Of a DNA stretch of 6,903 nucleotides, positions 1 through 6,014 are shown piece after piece. Position 1 is the stretch's first letter. Each line of letters begins with the position of its first letter. Position numbers and translations under genes: made by a program. Location of the stretch: contig QHRI01000066.1 in the NCBI GenBank assembly GCA_003221375.1, positions 1-6,903 of the forward strand, in the 5' to 3' direction. The notes beneath the pieces were generated by a model. That model had not been told where the DNA came from. It saw only the letters and a list, made by a program, of their open reading frames with translations, and made no database searches. Source of the DNA: Verrucomicrobiota bacterium. Its GTDB lineage: Bacteria > Verrucomicrobiota > Verrucomicrobiia > Chthoniobacterales > UBA10450.

Positions 1-797
1 TCGGCGCCGTTGCTCATTCCCCACAATGCCCAAAAAACCAAAATGAAAACGTAAACCATTGCGATTCGGGCGAGCGTGATCAGACCTTCCTTGCTGAATG
101 TTTCTCGCAAATAGCCGAGCCCGGCCGGCGGCACGTGCACCATTTTGCTGCGGCCGCCCCAGAAAAACAAAGTCGCGATCAACATCGCGATTCCAGGGAT
201 TCCAAATGCCCATCCCGGTCCGTACTTCGGATTGCCGAGAAGCCAGGGACAAAGAAGCGAAGAAATGAAAGAGCCGGCGTTAATCGAGAAATAGAACCAG
301 CCAAACATCTTCGACAGCAGATGCTTGTTCGATTCGCCAAATTGATCGCCAACGTTCGCCGACACGCACGGTTTAATGCCGCCCGCCCCCAGACAAATCA
401 GAAACAACCCGATCGCGAGCATCGTTCGCTGCCCAATTGCGATGCCCCAGGTAGTGGCCATGCACGCGAGTGTGAGATTGCCCAGGCAGTAGACGATCGA
501 AAGCGAGAGGATAGTCCAATATTTGCCCAGCCAGCCGTCAGCGATGATTGCGCCGAGAATCGGGAGAAAGTAAACGCCGAAGACGAAATAATGCGTGTAC
601 ATGTACGCTTCATTTGAACTCATCGGGGCTAGCAGTCCCGATTGATTCAAGATGAAATGCGCCATGAAGACGGTCAGCACCGACTTCATCCCGTAATAGG
701 AGAAGCGCTCGGCCGCTTCGTTGCCGATGATGTACGGCACACCTGGGGGCATGCCGGTTAGGTTTGGCGGGGTGGTTGCGTATTTGTGTTTAGCCAT
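1..797 (-). CDS. POT/PTR2-family proton-dependent peptide transporter, 3' end outside window
   Basis: This reads leftward from ATG at 797 and stays open to the window edge (265 complete codons), so the C-terminal part is missing. The product is very likely an inner-membrane major-facilitator protein that imports di- and tripeptides with protons. The family hallmark ExxERFxYYG is present as E27, E30, R31, F32, Y34, Y35, G36. In POT transporters these residues take part in proton coupling and substrate binding. Further family signatures follow: LGAIIADGWLGKYW at 81-94, the GAGGIKPCVSANVGDQF stretch at 137-153, and the FYFSINAGS signature at 168-176. Hydrophobic segments lie at about 33-52, 67-86, 95-112, 124-140, 167-186, 196-213 and 243-260. 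Near the edge the expected FWAL[FWY]DQ is FWALWGM, so the usual Asp-Gln pair is absent. The start is fixed by AAAGGAGGT just upstream. It is cotranscribed with the small lipoprotein gene 15 nt upstream. The family call is firm; the exact substrate is inferred. Confidence 0.93.
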   Translation of the reverse strand, partial: MAKHKYATTPPNLTGMPPGVPYIIGNEAAERFSYYGMKSVLTVFMAHFILNQSGLLAPMSSNEAYMYTHYFVFGVYFLPILGAIIADGWLGKYWTILSLSIVYCLGNLTLACMATTWGIAIGQRTMLAIGLFLICLGAGGIKPCVSANVGDQFGESNKHLLSKMFGWFYFSINAGSFISSLLCPWLLGNPKYGPGWAFGIPGIAMLIATLFFWGGRSKMVHVPPAGLGYLRETFSKEGLITLARIAMVYVFILVFWALWGMSNGA

Positions 798-800
798 ATG

Positions 801-809
801 ACCTCCTTT
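801..809 (-). promoter_or_regulatory. Strong Shine-Dalgarno site of the peptide transporter
   Basis: On the minus strand AAAGGAGGT precedes ATG 797, with CAT between them. It is a full-length match to the anti-Shine-Dalgarno end of 16S rRNA. It lies in the 15-nt gap after the lipoprotein stop codon and decides the transporter start. No other gene in the window has a comparably strong site. Confidence 0.8.
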
Positions 810-812
810 GAC

Positions 813-1025
813 CTAACGAGCTTCGTGCGGGGCAGCTTCCGCCGGTGCCGGCGAAGCTTCCGACTTGTCCGTTTCGCTTTTTGCAGACCAGTCTCTTTTT
901 GCAGGATCGCTTTGTTCGCGCTGGACTTCTGGCATTTGGCCTAGCGGATGTTTCTCGCAGGATACGCAAAAGATCAGCATGCAGAGGGCAACAGCAGTGA
1001 CGCTGCGGCGGAGGAAAAGAACCAT
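813..1025 (-). CDS. Small probable lipoprotein upstream of the peptide transporter
   Basis: This 70-residue protein has a positively charged N-terminus (R6, R7), a hydrophobic stretch at about 8-22 and a cysteine at 23 in the context IFCVSC. That resembles a signal-peptidase-II lipobox, although position -3 is Cys rather than the usual Leu. The mature part (24-70) is short, hydrophilic, rich in Glu, Lys, Ser, Ala and Pro, and begins EKHPLGQMPE. No catalytic domain is visible and I do not recognise the family. It ends in TAG 15 nt before the transporter start, and that gap is filled by the transporter's ribosome binding site, so the two are probably one operon. The start (ATG 1025) has no clear Shine-Dalgarno site. 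An overlapping 82-residue frame (GTG at 1038) lacks a signal peptide and looks spurious. A role at the membrane alongside the transporter is inferred from position only. Confidence 0.68.
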   Translation of the reverse strand: MVLFLRRSVTAVALCMLIFCVSCEKHPLGQMPEVQREQSDPAKRDWSAKSETDKSEASPAPAEAAPHEAR

Positions 1026-1176
1026 AATGCGCTGGCACAGTTATCAGCCTCTGGTGTCGCGTGCAAGACGAAAGCGCGATAGTCGGGCGCGACCACAGCT
1101 TGCTCGCCGAGGCGAGGGCTCGCCGTTCAGAGATTCGATGACGATTATGAGCAGGAACACGAGTAAGAGTAAGTGA
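1026..1176. promoter_or_regulatory. Divergent intergenic region between the transporter operon and ftsK
   Basis: Two transcription units leave this 151-base region in opposite directions, so it should hold promoters for both. I could not identify a convincing -35/-10 pair for either. The best minus-strand candidate, TTGCAC with GATAAC 15 nt later (about 1036-1062), is poor in both sequence and spacing. The one visible structure is a GC-rich inverted repeat at 1103-1124, listed separately. Several small frames cross the region but none looks like a real gene. Confidence 0.55.
1103..1124. repeat. GC-rich overlapping inverted repeat (CTCGCC / GGCGAG / CTCGCC)
   Basis: CTCGCC (1103-1108), GGCGAG (1111-1116) and CTCGCC (1119-1124) lie in a row with 2-nt spacers. 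The central arm could therefore pair with either flanking arm, giving two mutually exclusive small hairpins. It sits between the divergent genes. It could be an operator, a remnant of a palindromic repeat, or chance in GC-rich DNA. It shares the 8-mer GGGCTCGC with the palindrome inside ftsK. Confidence 0.45.
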
Positions 1177-3585
1177 TTGAAAGACGCCGCTGCGGGATTA
1201 CTATCAGACGCGGTGGCTCGCACAGACAGACACAGCGCTTGGAACGAAGTCTTCGCGCTCGTTCTACTGTTCTCGGGGACCCTCCTGTTTTTTGCGCTGA
1301 TCTCCTATACACCGAAGGACGTGCCGTCCTGGATTTGGTTCAGTCATATTTCGCCAGCAAATCATCCCGCGCAGAACTTCATCGGCCCAGTAGGCGCAGT
1401 TATCGCAGGAATCTGCTATCAATTCGTCGGCGCAGCAGCGTATTTCTTGGCGGCCACTCTACTCGGTTTCGGAGCTGCAAAACTGTTTTACCCCGGTTTA
1501 CGGGTCGCGCGGGGCTGGCATTCTGCCTTCAATATCCAGGGGCCGGGGGGTTGGATCGGATACGCCTTCGCCGATGAACACCGCGGGTTACTCCGCAACG
1601 CTCTTGGTCCGCTCGGTACGCTTCTCCTGTTGATTGGAATTTATGTGACCACACTGATTCTGGTAACGGGATTGCGTCCGATTCATCTCGTTCGCGAGAC
1701 TGTCGCCCTGATGCGACGGATGAGTGTAAGGCTGCAAGAATGGCGACTGCGCCGCAGGCTTCAGAACGCCGATCTCAAAGGAAAGCTTGAGATCAGCGAA
1801 AAGCAGTTGGCGAAGCAGCGAAGGCTTTATGAAAAGGCATTGAGAAAGAAAGGCGTGTCTGTACCCGAAGGGGTCACGCCGCTTGTTGCACTGGAGGAAC
1901 TGGCAAATCGGCCCAAACCTAAAGTCGTCGACACAACTGCATTGCCGAGCGAGCAGGAGACGCGGAGAAAACCGTCTCTCGCCGAATTACGTGCCGGTGA
2001 ACAGAAAGCCAGGTCGGCGCCGAGTGTGCTGACTCCAGCCTGGTCATCGGAAAATTATGTCCTGCCTGGGATGGATTTGCTGGATGAGCACAGCTTGGAA
2101 GGGCGTGGCACAGCTGATCCCTCTGAGCTTGAGGACGTCCAGCAAGTTTTAATTGAGACTTTGGGGCAATTCGGAATTGCGGTAGCGCCGGGTGACATCA
2201 CAAAGGGTCCAACCATCACACGCTACGAAGTCTATCCGGCGAAAGGCGTGCGGGTGGACAAGATTGTAAGCCTCGAGCGGGACCTCGCTCGGGCCACGCG
2301 TGCCGAACGAATCAATATTCTCGCGCCCATCCCTGGAAAGGACACCGTGGGGATCGAACTGGCGAACAGTCTGGAAGTGACAGTAAAATTGCGCGAACTT
2401 CTGCAGTCATCCGATTGGGAAGAGGCAAAAGGACACGCCAAAATTCCGCTCGCACTCGGTAAAGACGTTTACGGCAAAACGATCATCGCCGATCTGGCGC
2501 AAATGCCGCATCTGCTCGTCGCGGGTACTACCGGGAGTGGGAAGAGCGTTTGTATCAATGCGCTGATTGCCAGCATGCTCTTTCGCTTCACGCCGGAAGA
2601 GCTGCGGCTGGTGATCGTGGACCCGAAGATGGTCGAACTTCAGGCGTACAGTTCGCTGCCGCATCTCGCATTCCCGATCGTTATCGATCCCAAAAAAGTG
2701 ATGTTGGCCTTGCGATGGTTGATTGATGAGATGGAACGTCGTTACAGAATTTTTGCGCGTGTCGGAGCGCGTAACATCGTTGGTTTCAACGCGCGACCGA
2801 AGAAAAAGAAGGATCCGGATGAAGAGGATTCCGACGGAGGGCGGAGCTCCGGCGACGCCGGGCTCGCGGGAGCTCGCCCCTCCAGTGAGATAAAGGTTCC
2901 GCGTGAAGATGAGCTGCAAATTCCGGAAAAGATGCCTTATGTCGTCGTCATTATTGACGAGTTGGCCGATTTAATGCAGACGGCCCCCGCGGACGTTGAA
3001 AGTGCTATTGCACGTATCACACAAATGGCGCGCGCCGCCGGCATTCACATTATTGTGGCAACGCAAACTCCCCGCGCAGACGTCATCACCGGCGTGATCA
3101 AAGCGAATATTCCGAGCCGGATCGCATTTCAGGTCGCTTCCAAGATCGATAGCCGCGTGATTCTGGATGAAAACGGAGCGGACCGTTTGCTCGGGCAAGG
3201 GGACATGCTTTATCTGCCGCCGAGCGCTTCGCGACTCATTCGCGCACAAGGCGTGCTTGTTACGGATGATGAGATTCAGCGGGTGGTACAATTTGTTTCC
3301 GCCCAAAGCCCGCCGGCTTTTGATACGACAATGCACGAGAAGCTCCAGGCCGCCGCGACGTCTGACGAAGACGTGACTGAGGAAGACGAAGAGTTGGTCG
3401 AAAAATGTTTGGAGATCATTCGCCAGGAAAAACGCGCCTCGACCTCGCTGCTTCAGCGTCGTCTGCGACTCGGCTATACGCGCGCTGCGCGAATCGTTGA
3501 TATTCTGGAGCAGCGCGGTATTTTAGGGCCCGGCGAAGGCGCCAAACCACGCGAGATTCTGGTCGATCTCGATGCTGCCGTTTAG
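1177..3585 (+). CDS. ftsK: DNA translocase FtsK
   Basis: This 802-residue membrane-anchored hexameric motor pumps chromosomal DNA through the closing septum and links division to terminus resolution. The N-terminal part has about four transmembrane segments (roughly 23-43, 68-83, 85-104 and 143-165). A charged, probably coiled-coil stretch (180-225) and a short linker follow. The alpha/beta motor region spans about 315-715, with Walker A GTTGSGKS at 450-457 and Walker B VVIIDELADLM at 590-600 (D594, E595). The C-terminal gamma domain (about 735-795) is the winged helix that in this family reads polar DNA sequences. The start is TTG 1177, immediately after an in-frame TGA (1174-1176), with only a weak purine-rich leader; GTG 1213 is a possible alternative. 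Length is typical of FtsK/SpoIIIE proteins with a short linker. An oddity is residues 554-569, which are encoded by a 48-nt palindromic insert between the RNIVGFN and MPYVVV strands. The rodZ-like gene starts 17 nt downstream. Confidence 0.97.
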   Translation: MKDAAAGLLSDAVARTDRHSAWNEVFALVLLFSGTLLFFALISYTPKDVPSWIWFSHISPANHPAQNFIGPVGAVIAGICYQFVGAAAYFLAATLLGFGAAKLFYPGLRVARGWHSAFNIQGPGGWIGYAFADEHRGLLRNALGPLGTLLLLIGIYVTTLILVTGLRPIHLVRETVALMRRMSVRLQEWRLRRRLQNADLKGKLEISEKQLAKQRRLYEKALRKKGVSVPEGVTPLVALEELANRPKPKVVDTTALPSEQETRRKPSLAELRAGEQKARSAPSVLTPAWSSENYVLPGMDLLDEHSLEGRGTADPSELEDVQQVLIETLGQFGIAVAPGDITKGPTITRYEVYPAKGVRVDKIVSLERDLARATRAERINILAPIPGKDTVGIELANSLEVTVKLRELLQSSDWEEAKGHAKIPLALGKDVYGKTIIADLAQMPHLLVAGTTGSGKSVCINALIASMLFRFTPEELRLVIVDPKMVELQAYSSLPHLAFPIVIDPKKVMLALRWLIDEMERRYRIFARVGARNIVGFNARPKKKKDPDEEDSDGGRSSGDAGLAGARPSSEIKVPREDELQIPEKMPYVVVIIDELADLMQTAPADVESAIARITQMARAAGIHIIVATQTPRADVITGVIKANIPSRIAFQVASKIDSRVILDENGADRLLGQGDMLYLPPSASRLIRAQGVLVTDDEIQRVVQFVSAQSPPAFDTTMHEKLQAAATSDEDVTEEDEELVEKCLEIIRQEKRASTSLLQRRLRLGYTRAARIVDILEQRGILGPGEGAKPREILVDLDAAV
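2836..2883 (+). repeat. 48-nt palindromic REP/RPE-like element in frame within ftsK
   Basis: The 48 bases form an imperfect inverted repeat in which 19 of 24 symmetrical positions can pair. Outer arms are GGAGGG (2836-2841) and CCCTCC (2878-2883). Middle arms are GAGCTCC (2844-2850) and GGAGCTC (2869-2875). Inner arms are GCGA (2852-2855) and TCGC (2864-2867). GC content is 40 of 48 bases, well above the surrounding gene. It begins exactly on a codon boundary and is 16 codons long, encoding GGRSSGDAGLAGARPS (residues 554-569). That peptide looks like flexible filler between the acidic/lysine-rich stretch and the Walker B strand. This fits an inserted palindromic repeat kept because it preserves the frame. 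Its mobility is inferred; only one full copy lies in the window. Confidence 0.72.
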
Positions 3586-3602
3586 CCGCTACTTTCTGCG
3601 CA

Positions 3603-4535
3603 ATGACGATAGAAGGGCTAGGTAAAAAATTTCAGGAAGCGAGGCTCGCGAGGAACCTTACGCTCGACGAAGCAGCCCGGATGACAAAGATTCGTCCGGC
3701 GCGGCTGGCGGAGATTGAGGCGGATGATTTTTCACAATTTCCCAGTCTTGCATACGCAAAAGGTTTTCTTCTCATCTACGGCAAATTTTTAGACGTCGAT
3801 GTCACGCCGTATCTGGACGCGTTTGAAGATTCCGAACGCATGACGGTTGATGGCTACTCGTATCTCCAGGAAAATCGCCCTGAAAAACCAATCAGTGCGC
3901 CGGTCGTTCGGCGCCGCCGCCCCACCACGACCAGCCCCCAACGTATTTCACCGATGCCGCTCATCTTCGGCGTGCTCGTGTTGGTAGTGGGGTTCTCCGT
4001 AATGAAATTGATACTCAACGTGCGGCGGCTAGCGCCTGGACAAGCGGAGTCTACGGCCCAGGTGTCGCCGAGCGCGTCGCCGGTTTCAAGCCCCAAGACC
4101 GGGCAACCGGCAACGACCGAAACGTCGCCGAGTAGTGTCGCGTCTGCTCCAACAGTCGCGCCGTCAGCTTCGGTTGGTCCGACAGTCGTGCGAAAAGCTG
4201 TTGCGGCAGCTCCGAGTGAACCAGAGGTGCGTAAGGCCAAGCCTGTGCGTCCTGAGGACGTGGCGCAAGCGCCGCCGCAGACGAATTCATCACCCGCAGA
4301 AACAGGCGAACAGAATCGCGTAGCCATTCGGCCGCTTAAAAGAACCTATGTAAAGGTGACTGTTGGCGGTAATGACGGAAGTCCCGCCTTCGAACGGTGG
4401 GTGTCTCCAACAGACGGTCCCGTGGAATTTCGCGGGAAACACGTCTCGATTCGCGTCCTCGATCCAGACGCTGTTCAGATCACGAAAAACGGCAAGGCGC
4501 TGGAAGACGGCGATGAGGACGTGACGGTTAACTAA
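3603..4535 (+). CDS. rodZ: RodZ-like cell-shape/cytoskeletal anchor protein
   Basis: This 310-residue protein has the three-part RodZ layout. Residues 1-70 form a HTH_25-type helix-turn-helix (GLGKKFQEARLARNLTLDEA, then TKIRPARLAEIEADDF and YAKGFLLIYGKFLDVD). In RodZ this domain sits in the cytoplasm and binds the actin-like protein MreB rather than acting mainly as a DNA binder. A basic cluster RRRR (103-106) precedes one transmembrane helix (about 118-138), consistent with a cytoplasmic N-terminus. A long Ser/Thr/Pro/Ala linker (about 144-242) leads to a C-terminal beta-rich domain (about 247-310) resembling DUF4115. RodZ helps the elongation machinery keep a rod shape. The gene starts 17 nt after ftsK without a clear Shine-Dalgarno site and ends 10 nt before rimO, so coupled expression is likely. 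The rodZ symbol follows from architecture; orthology to the E. coli protein is inferred. Confidence 0.88.
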   Translation: MTIEGLGKKFQEARLARNLTLDEAARMTKIRPARLAEIEADDFSQFPSLAYAKGFLLIYGKFLDVDVTPYLDAFEDSERMTVDGYSYLQENRPEKPISAPVVRRRRPTTTSPQRISPMPLIFGVLVLVVGFSVMKLILNVRRLAPGQAESTAQVSPSASPVSSPKTGQPATTETSPSSVASAPTVAPSASVGPTVVRKAVAAAPSEPEVRKAKPVRPEDVAQAPPQTNSSPAETGEQNRVAIRPLKRTYVKVTVGGNDGSPAFERWVSPTDGPVEFRGKHVSIRVLDPDAVQITKNGKALEDGDEDVTVN

Positions 4536-4545
4536 CGTCCAATTC

Positions 4546-5874
4546 ATGAATTCGCCATCTGTAGTGGCTGCGAAAGCTTTCGGGGCAAGTTCCCGTGGGC
4601 AATGTAAGGAAGAGGCAAAACGCCTCCCAGCGTACGGCACCAAGGTCGGCATGGTCAGCCTTGGCTGCGCGAAGAACCTCGTCGATGCGGAAATCATGCT
4701 CGGCAGTGTGTTGCAGCATGGTATGGAAATCACATCGTGCGCGGAAGACGCCGACGTCCTGGTGATTAACACTTGTGCGTTTATTGATTCAGCCAAAGAG
4801 GAATCGATTGAAGCGATTTTGGAGGCGCACCAAGAGCGTGGCTTAAACAAGCGACCCAATCAAAAACTCATCGTGAGCGGTTGCATGTCGCAACGATTTG
4901 CACGCGAACTACGAGGGGAAATGCCAGAGGTGGACGCGTTCATCGGACTCGATCAAGTCAGTCAACTTGGGGAAATCATCGAGAAGATTGTAGCGCGACC
5001 GTCTTGGTTGCGAGATCCGAGCGAGGCAAGCGGGACGCATGCGCTACTTTTCTCTCGCACGCGCCCGATTTACATTCCCGATTACAACACGCCGCGTTTT
5101 AGACTTACGCCTGCGCATTCCGCCTACGTAAAAATCGCCGAGGGCTGCAATCATCCGTGCAGCTTTTGCGTAATTCCGCAGATGCGCGGAAAACACCGCA
5201 GCCGCACGCCACAGTCCGTACTGGCGGAAATTCGTGGGCTCGTCAGCGAAGGCGTTCGCGAGATCAATTTGATTAGTCAGGACACGACCTATTACGGAAT
5301 GGATCTCTGGTCAGCGAAGGCCGGACCCCGTCAACCGGTGGACTCGACACGCGGTCCAACATTGGCCACTCTTCTTCGTGAAATTCAAGAGATCGATGGC
5401 GACTTCTGGATTCGCCTGCTTTATACGCACCCGGCTCACTGGAGTGACGAACTCATCGACACTATCGCGCAGTGCGACAAGGTCGCTCGCTACATCGATA
5501 TTCCTCTTCAGCATATCGATGACTCGATGTTGGGACGCATGCGAAGGGAAACTTCGCGTCAGCACATCGAAGATTTGATTCAGAGGTTGCGCGCAGGAAT
5601 TCCAGGCGTGACCTTGCGCACCACTTTCATCGTCGGATTTCCCGGCGAAACCGAAGCGCAATTCGCCGGCCTTCTTGATTTCATCCGGCGCACTCGATTT
5701 GAGCGTCTCGGAATATTCAAGTATTCGCAGGAAGAAGGCTCGCGCAATTGCCCATGCAAAAATTGGAAGAGAATTGAAATTGTTAGTGGATCAGCCGCAT
5801 ATCGCGCGGAGCGAAGCCGATGCTCCAGATGTCGATTCGCGTGTCATTTTGTCAAAAGAAGCCGCAGTCGGTGA
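4546..5874 (+). CDS. rimO: Ribosomal protein S12 methylthiotransferase RimO, 3' end frameshifted
   Basis: RimO is a cytoplasmic radical-SAM enzyme with two [4Fe-4S] clusters that adds a methylthio group to a conserved aspartate of ribosomal protein S12. The N-terminal MTTase domain (about 33-150) has VSLGCAKNLVDAE and cysteines C41, C77 and C113, which bind one cluster. The radical-SAM domain has EGCNHPCSFC with C201, C205 and C208. SLGCAKNLVD favours RimO over its relative MiaB. The frame is family-like up to FKYSQEEGSR (391-400). It then becomes an unrelated Cys/Arg-rich tail (401-442) ending at TGA 5872-5874. The expected linker is missing and the TRAM domain continues in another frame to 5926. 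So the gene is a frameshifted, internally deleted copy, or the assembly has an error here. The first 32 residues are longer than usual; the true start may lie downstream, and ATG 4546 has no clear Shine-Dalgarno site. Confidence 0.93.
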   Translation: MNSPSVVAAKAFGASSRGQCKEEAKRLPAYGTKVGMVSLGCAKNLVDAEIMLGSVLQHGMEITSCAEDADVLVINTCAFIDSAKEESIEAILEAHQERGLNKRPNQKLIVSGCMSQRFARELRGEMPEVDAFIGLDQVSQLGEIIEKIVARPSWLRDPSEASGTHALLFSRTRPIYIPDYNTPRFRLTPAHSAYVKIAEGCNHPCSFCVIPQMRGKHRSRTPQSVLAEIRGLVSEGVREINLISQDTTYYGMDLWSAKAGPRQPVDSTRGPTLATLLREIQEIDGDFWIRLLYTHPAHWSDELIDTIAQCDKVARYIDIPLQHIDDSMLGRMRRETSRQHIEDLIQRLRAGIPGVTLRTTFIVGFPGETEAQFAGLLDFIRRTRFERLGIFKYSQEEGSRNCPCKNWKRIEIVSGSAAYRAERSRCSRCRFACHFVKRSRSR

Positions 5875-5926
5875 GTTTTTCCGGCGAAAGATCGTGGGAA
5901 GTCGCGGATATGACCTGCTGGCCTGA
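5738..5926 (+). pseudogene. rimO: Out-of-frame TRAM-domain remnant of rimO
   Basis: In a frame different from the rimO start, these 62 codons encode ARAIAHAKIGRELKLLVDQP and then a stretch with SEADAPDVDSRVILS, VGEFFRRKIVG and a terminal RGYDLLA before TGA 5924-5926. This matches the end of RimO proteins: the last helix before the TRAM domain, then the TRAM beta-barrel with its ADAPEVD-like and YDL motifs. In RimO the TRAM domain helps bind substrate S12. There is no suitable start of its own, so it belonged to the upstream gene. It is well preserved, so the lesion is recent or an artefact. In intact relatives, as I remember the family, about 30 more residues separate EEGS from the GRE motif. 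A simple one-base slip would not account for that. Confidence 0.82.
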
Positions 5927-5944
5927 GTCGCCTTCTTTCAAAAA

Positions 5945-5983
5945 GGGGACTGTGTACTTCACGCGTGACAGCAGTCTGTTTCC
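5945..5983. repeat. Intergenic imperfect palindrome after rimO
   Basis: In the 88 bases between the rimO remnant and the next gene lies a nested symmetrical structure. The perfect 10-base palindrome TCACGCGTGA (5959-5968) is flanked by GACTG (5948-5952) and its complement CAGTC (5972-5976). Weaker outer pairing joins GG (5945-5946) to CC (5982-5983). There is no following T-run, so it is not a standard intrinsic terminator. A short interspersed palindromic repeat or a regulator binding site are the most likely readings. Sequence and symmetry differ from the ftsK-internal palindrome. Confidence 0.55.
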
Positions 5984-6014
5984 TGAGCAAACTTCTTAAT
6001 AATCATTTCGATAG

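Noticed and set aside
135..617. Plus-strand open frame of 160 codons
   Set aside because: It is antisense to the well-supported peptide transporter, and its Arg-rich, low-hydrophobicity composition is typical of a shadow frame.
790..1038. Minus-strand 82-codon frame from GTG 1038
   Set aside because: It overlaps the 70-residue lipoprotein in another frame, has no signal peptide and overlaps the transporter start. The lipoprotein frame explains the region better.
1036..1062. Minus-strand promoter TTGCAC / GATAAC
   Set aside because: Poor hexamer matches and a 15-nt spacer; not distinguishable from chance.
1173..1577. Plus-strand 134-codon frame starting at GTG 1173
   Set aside because: It overlaps the membrane segments of FtsK in a different frame and is Arg/Ser-rich without motifs. 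FtsK is certain here.
2407..2919. Minus-strand 170-codon frame, and similar ones at 2971-3336, 3854-4327 and 4290-4859
   Set aside because: All are antisense shadows of ftsK, rodZ or rimO, with no domain and no plausible start signals.
5740..5760. Programmed ribosomal frameshift in rimO
   Set aside because: No clear slippery heptamer or downstream pseudoknot was seen. About 30 conserved-region residues are also missing, which slippage would not explain.
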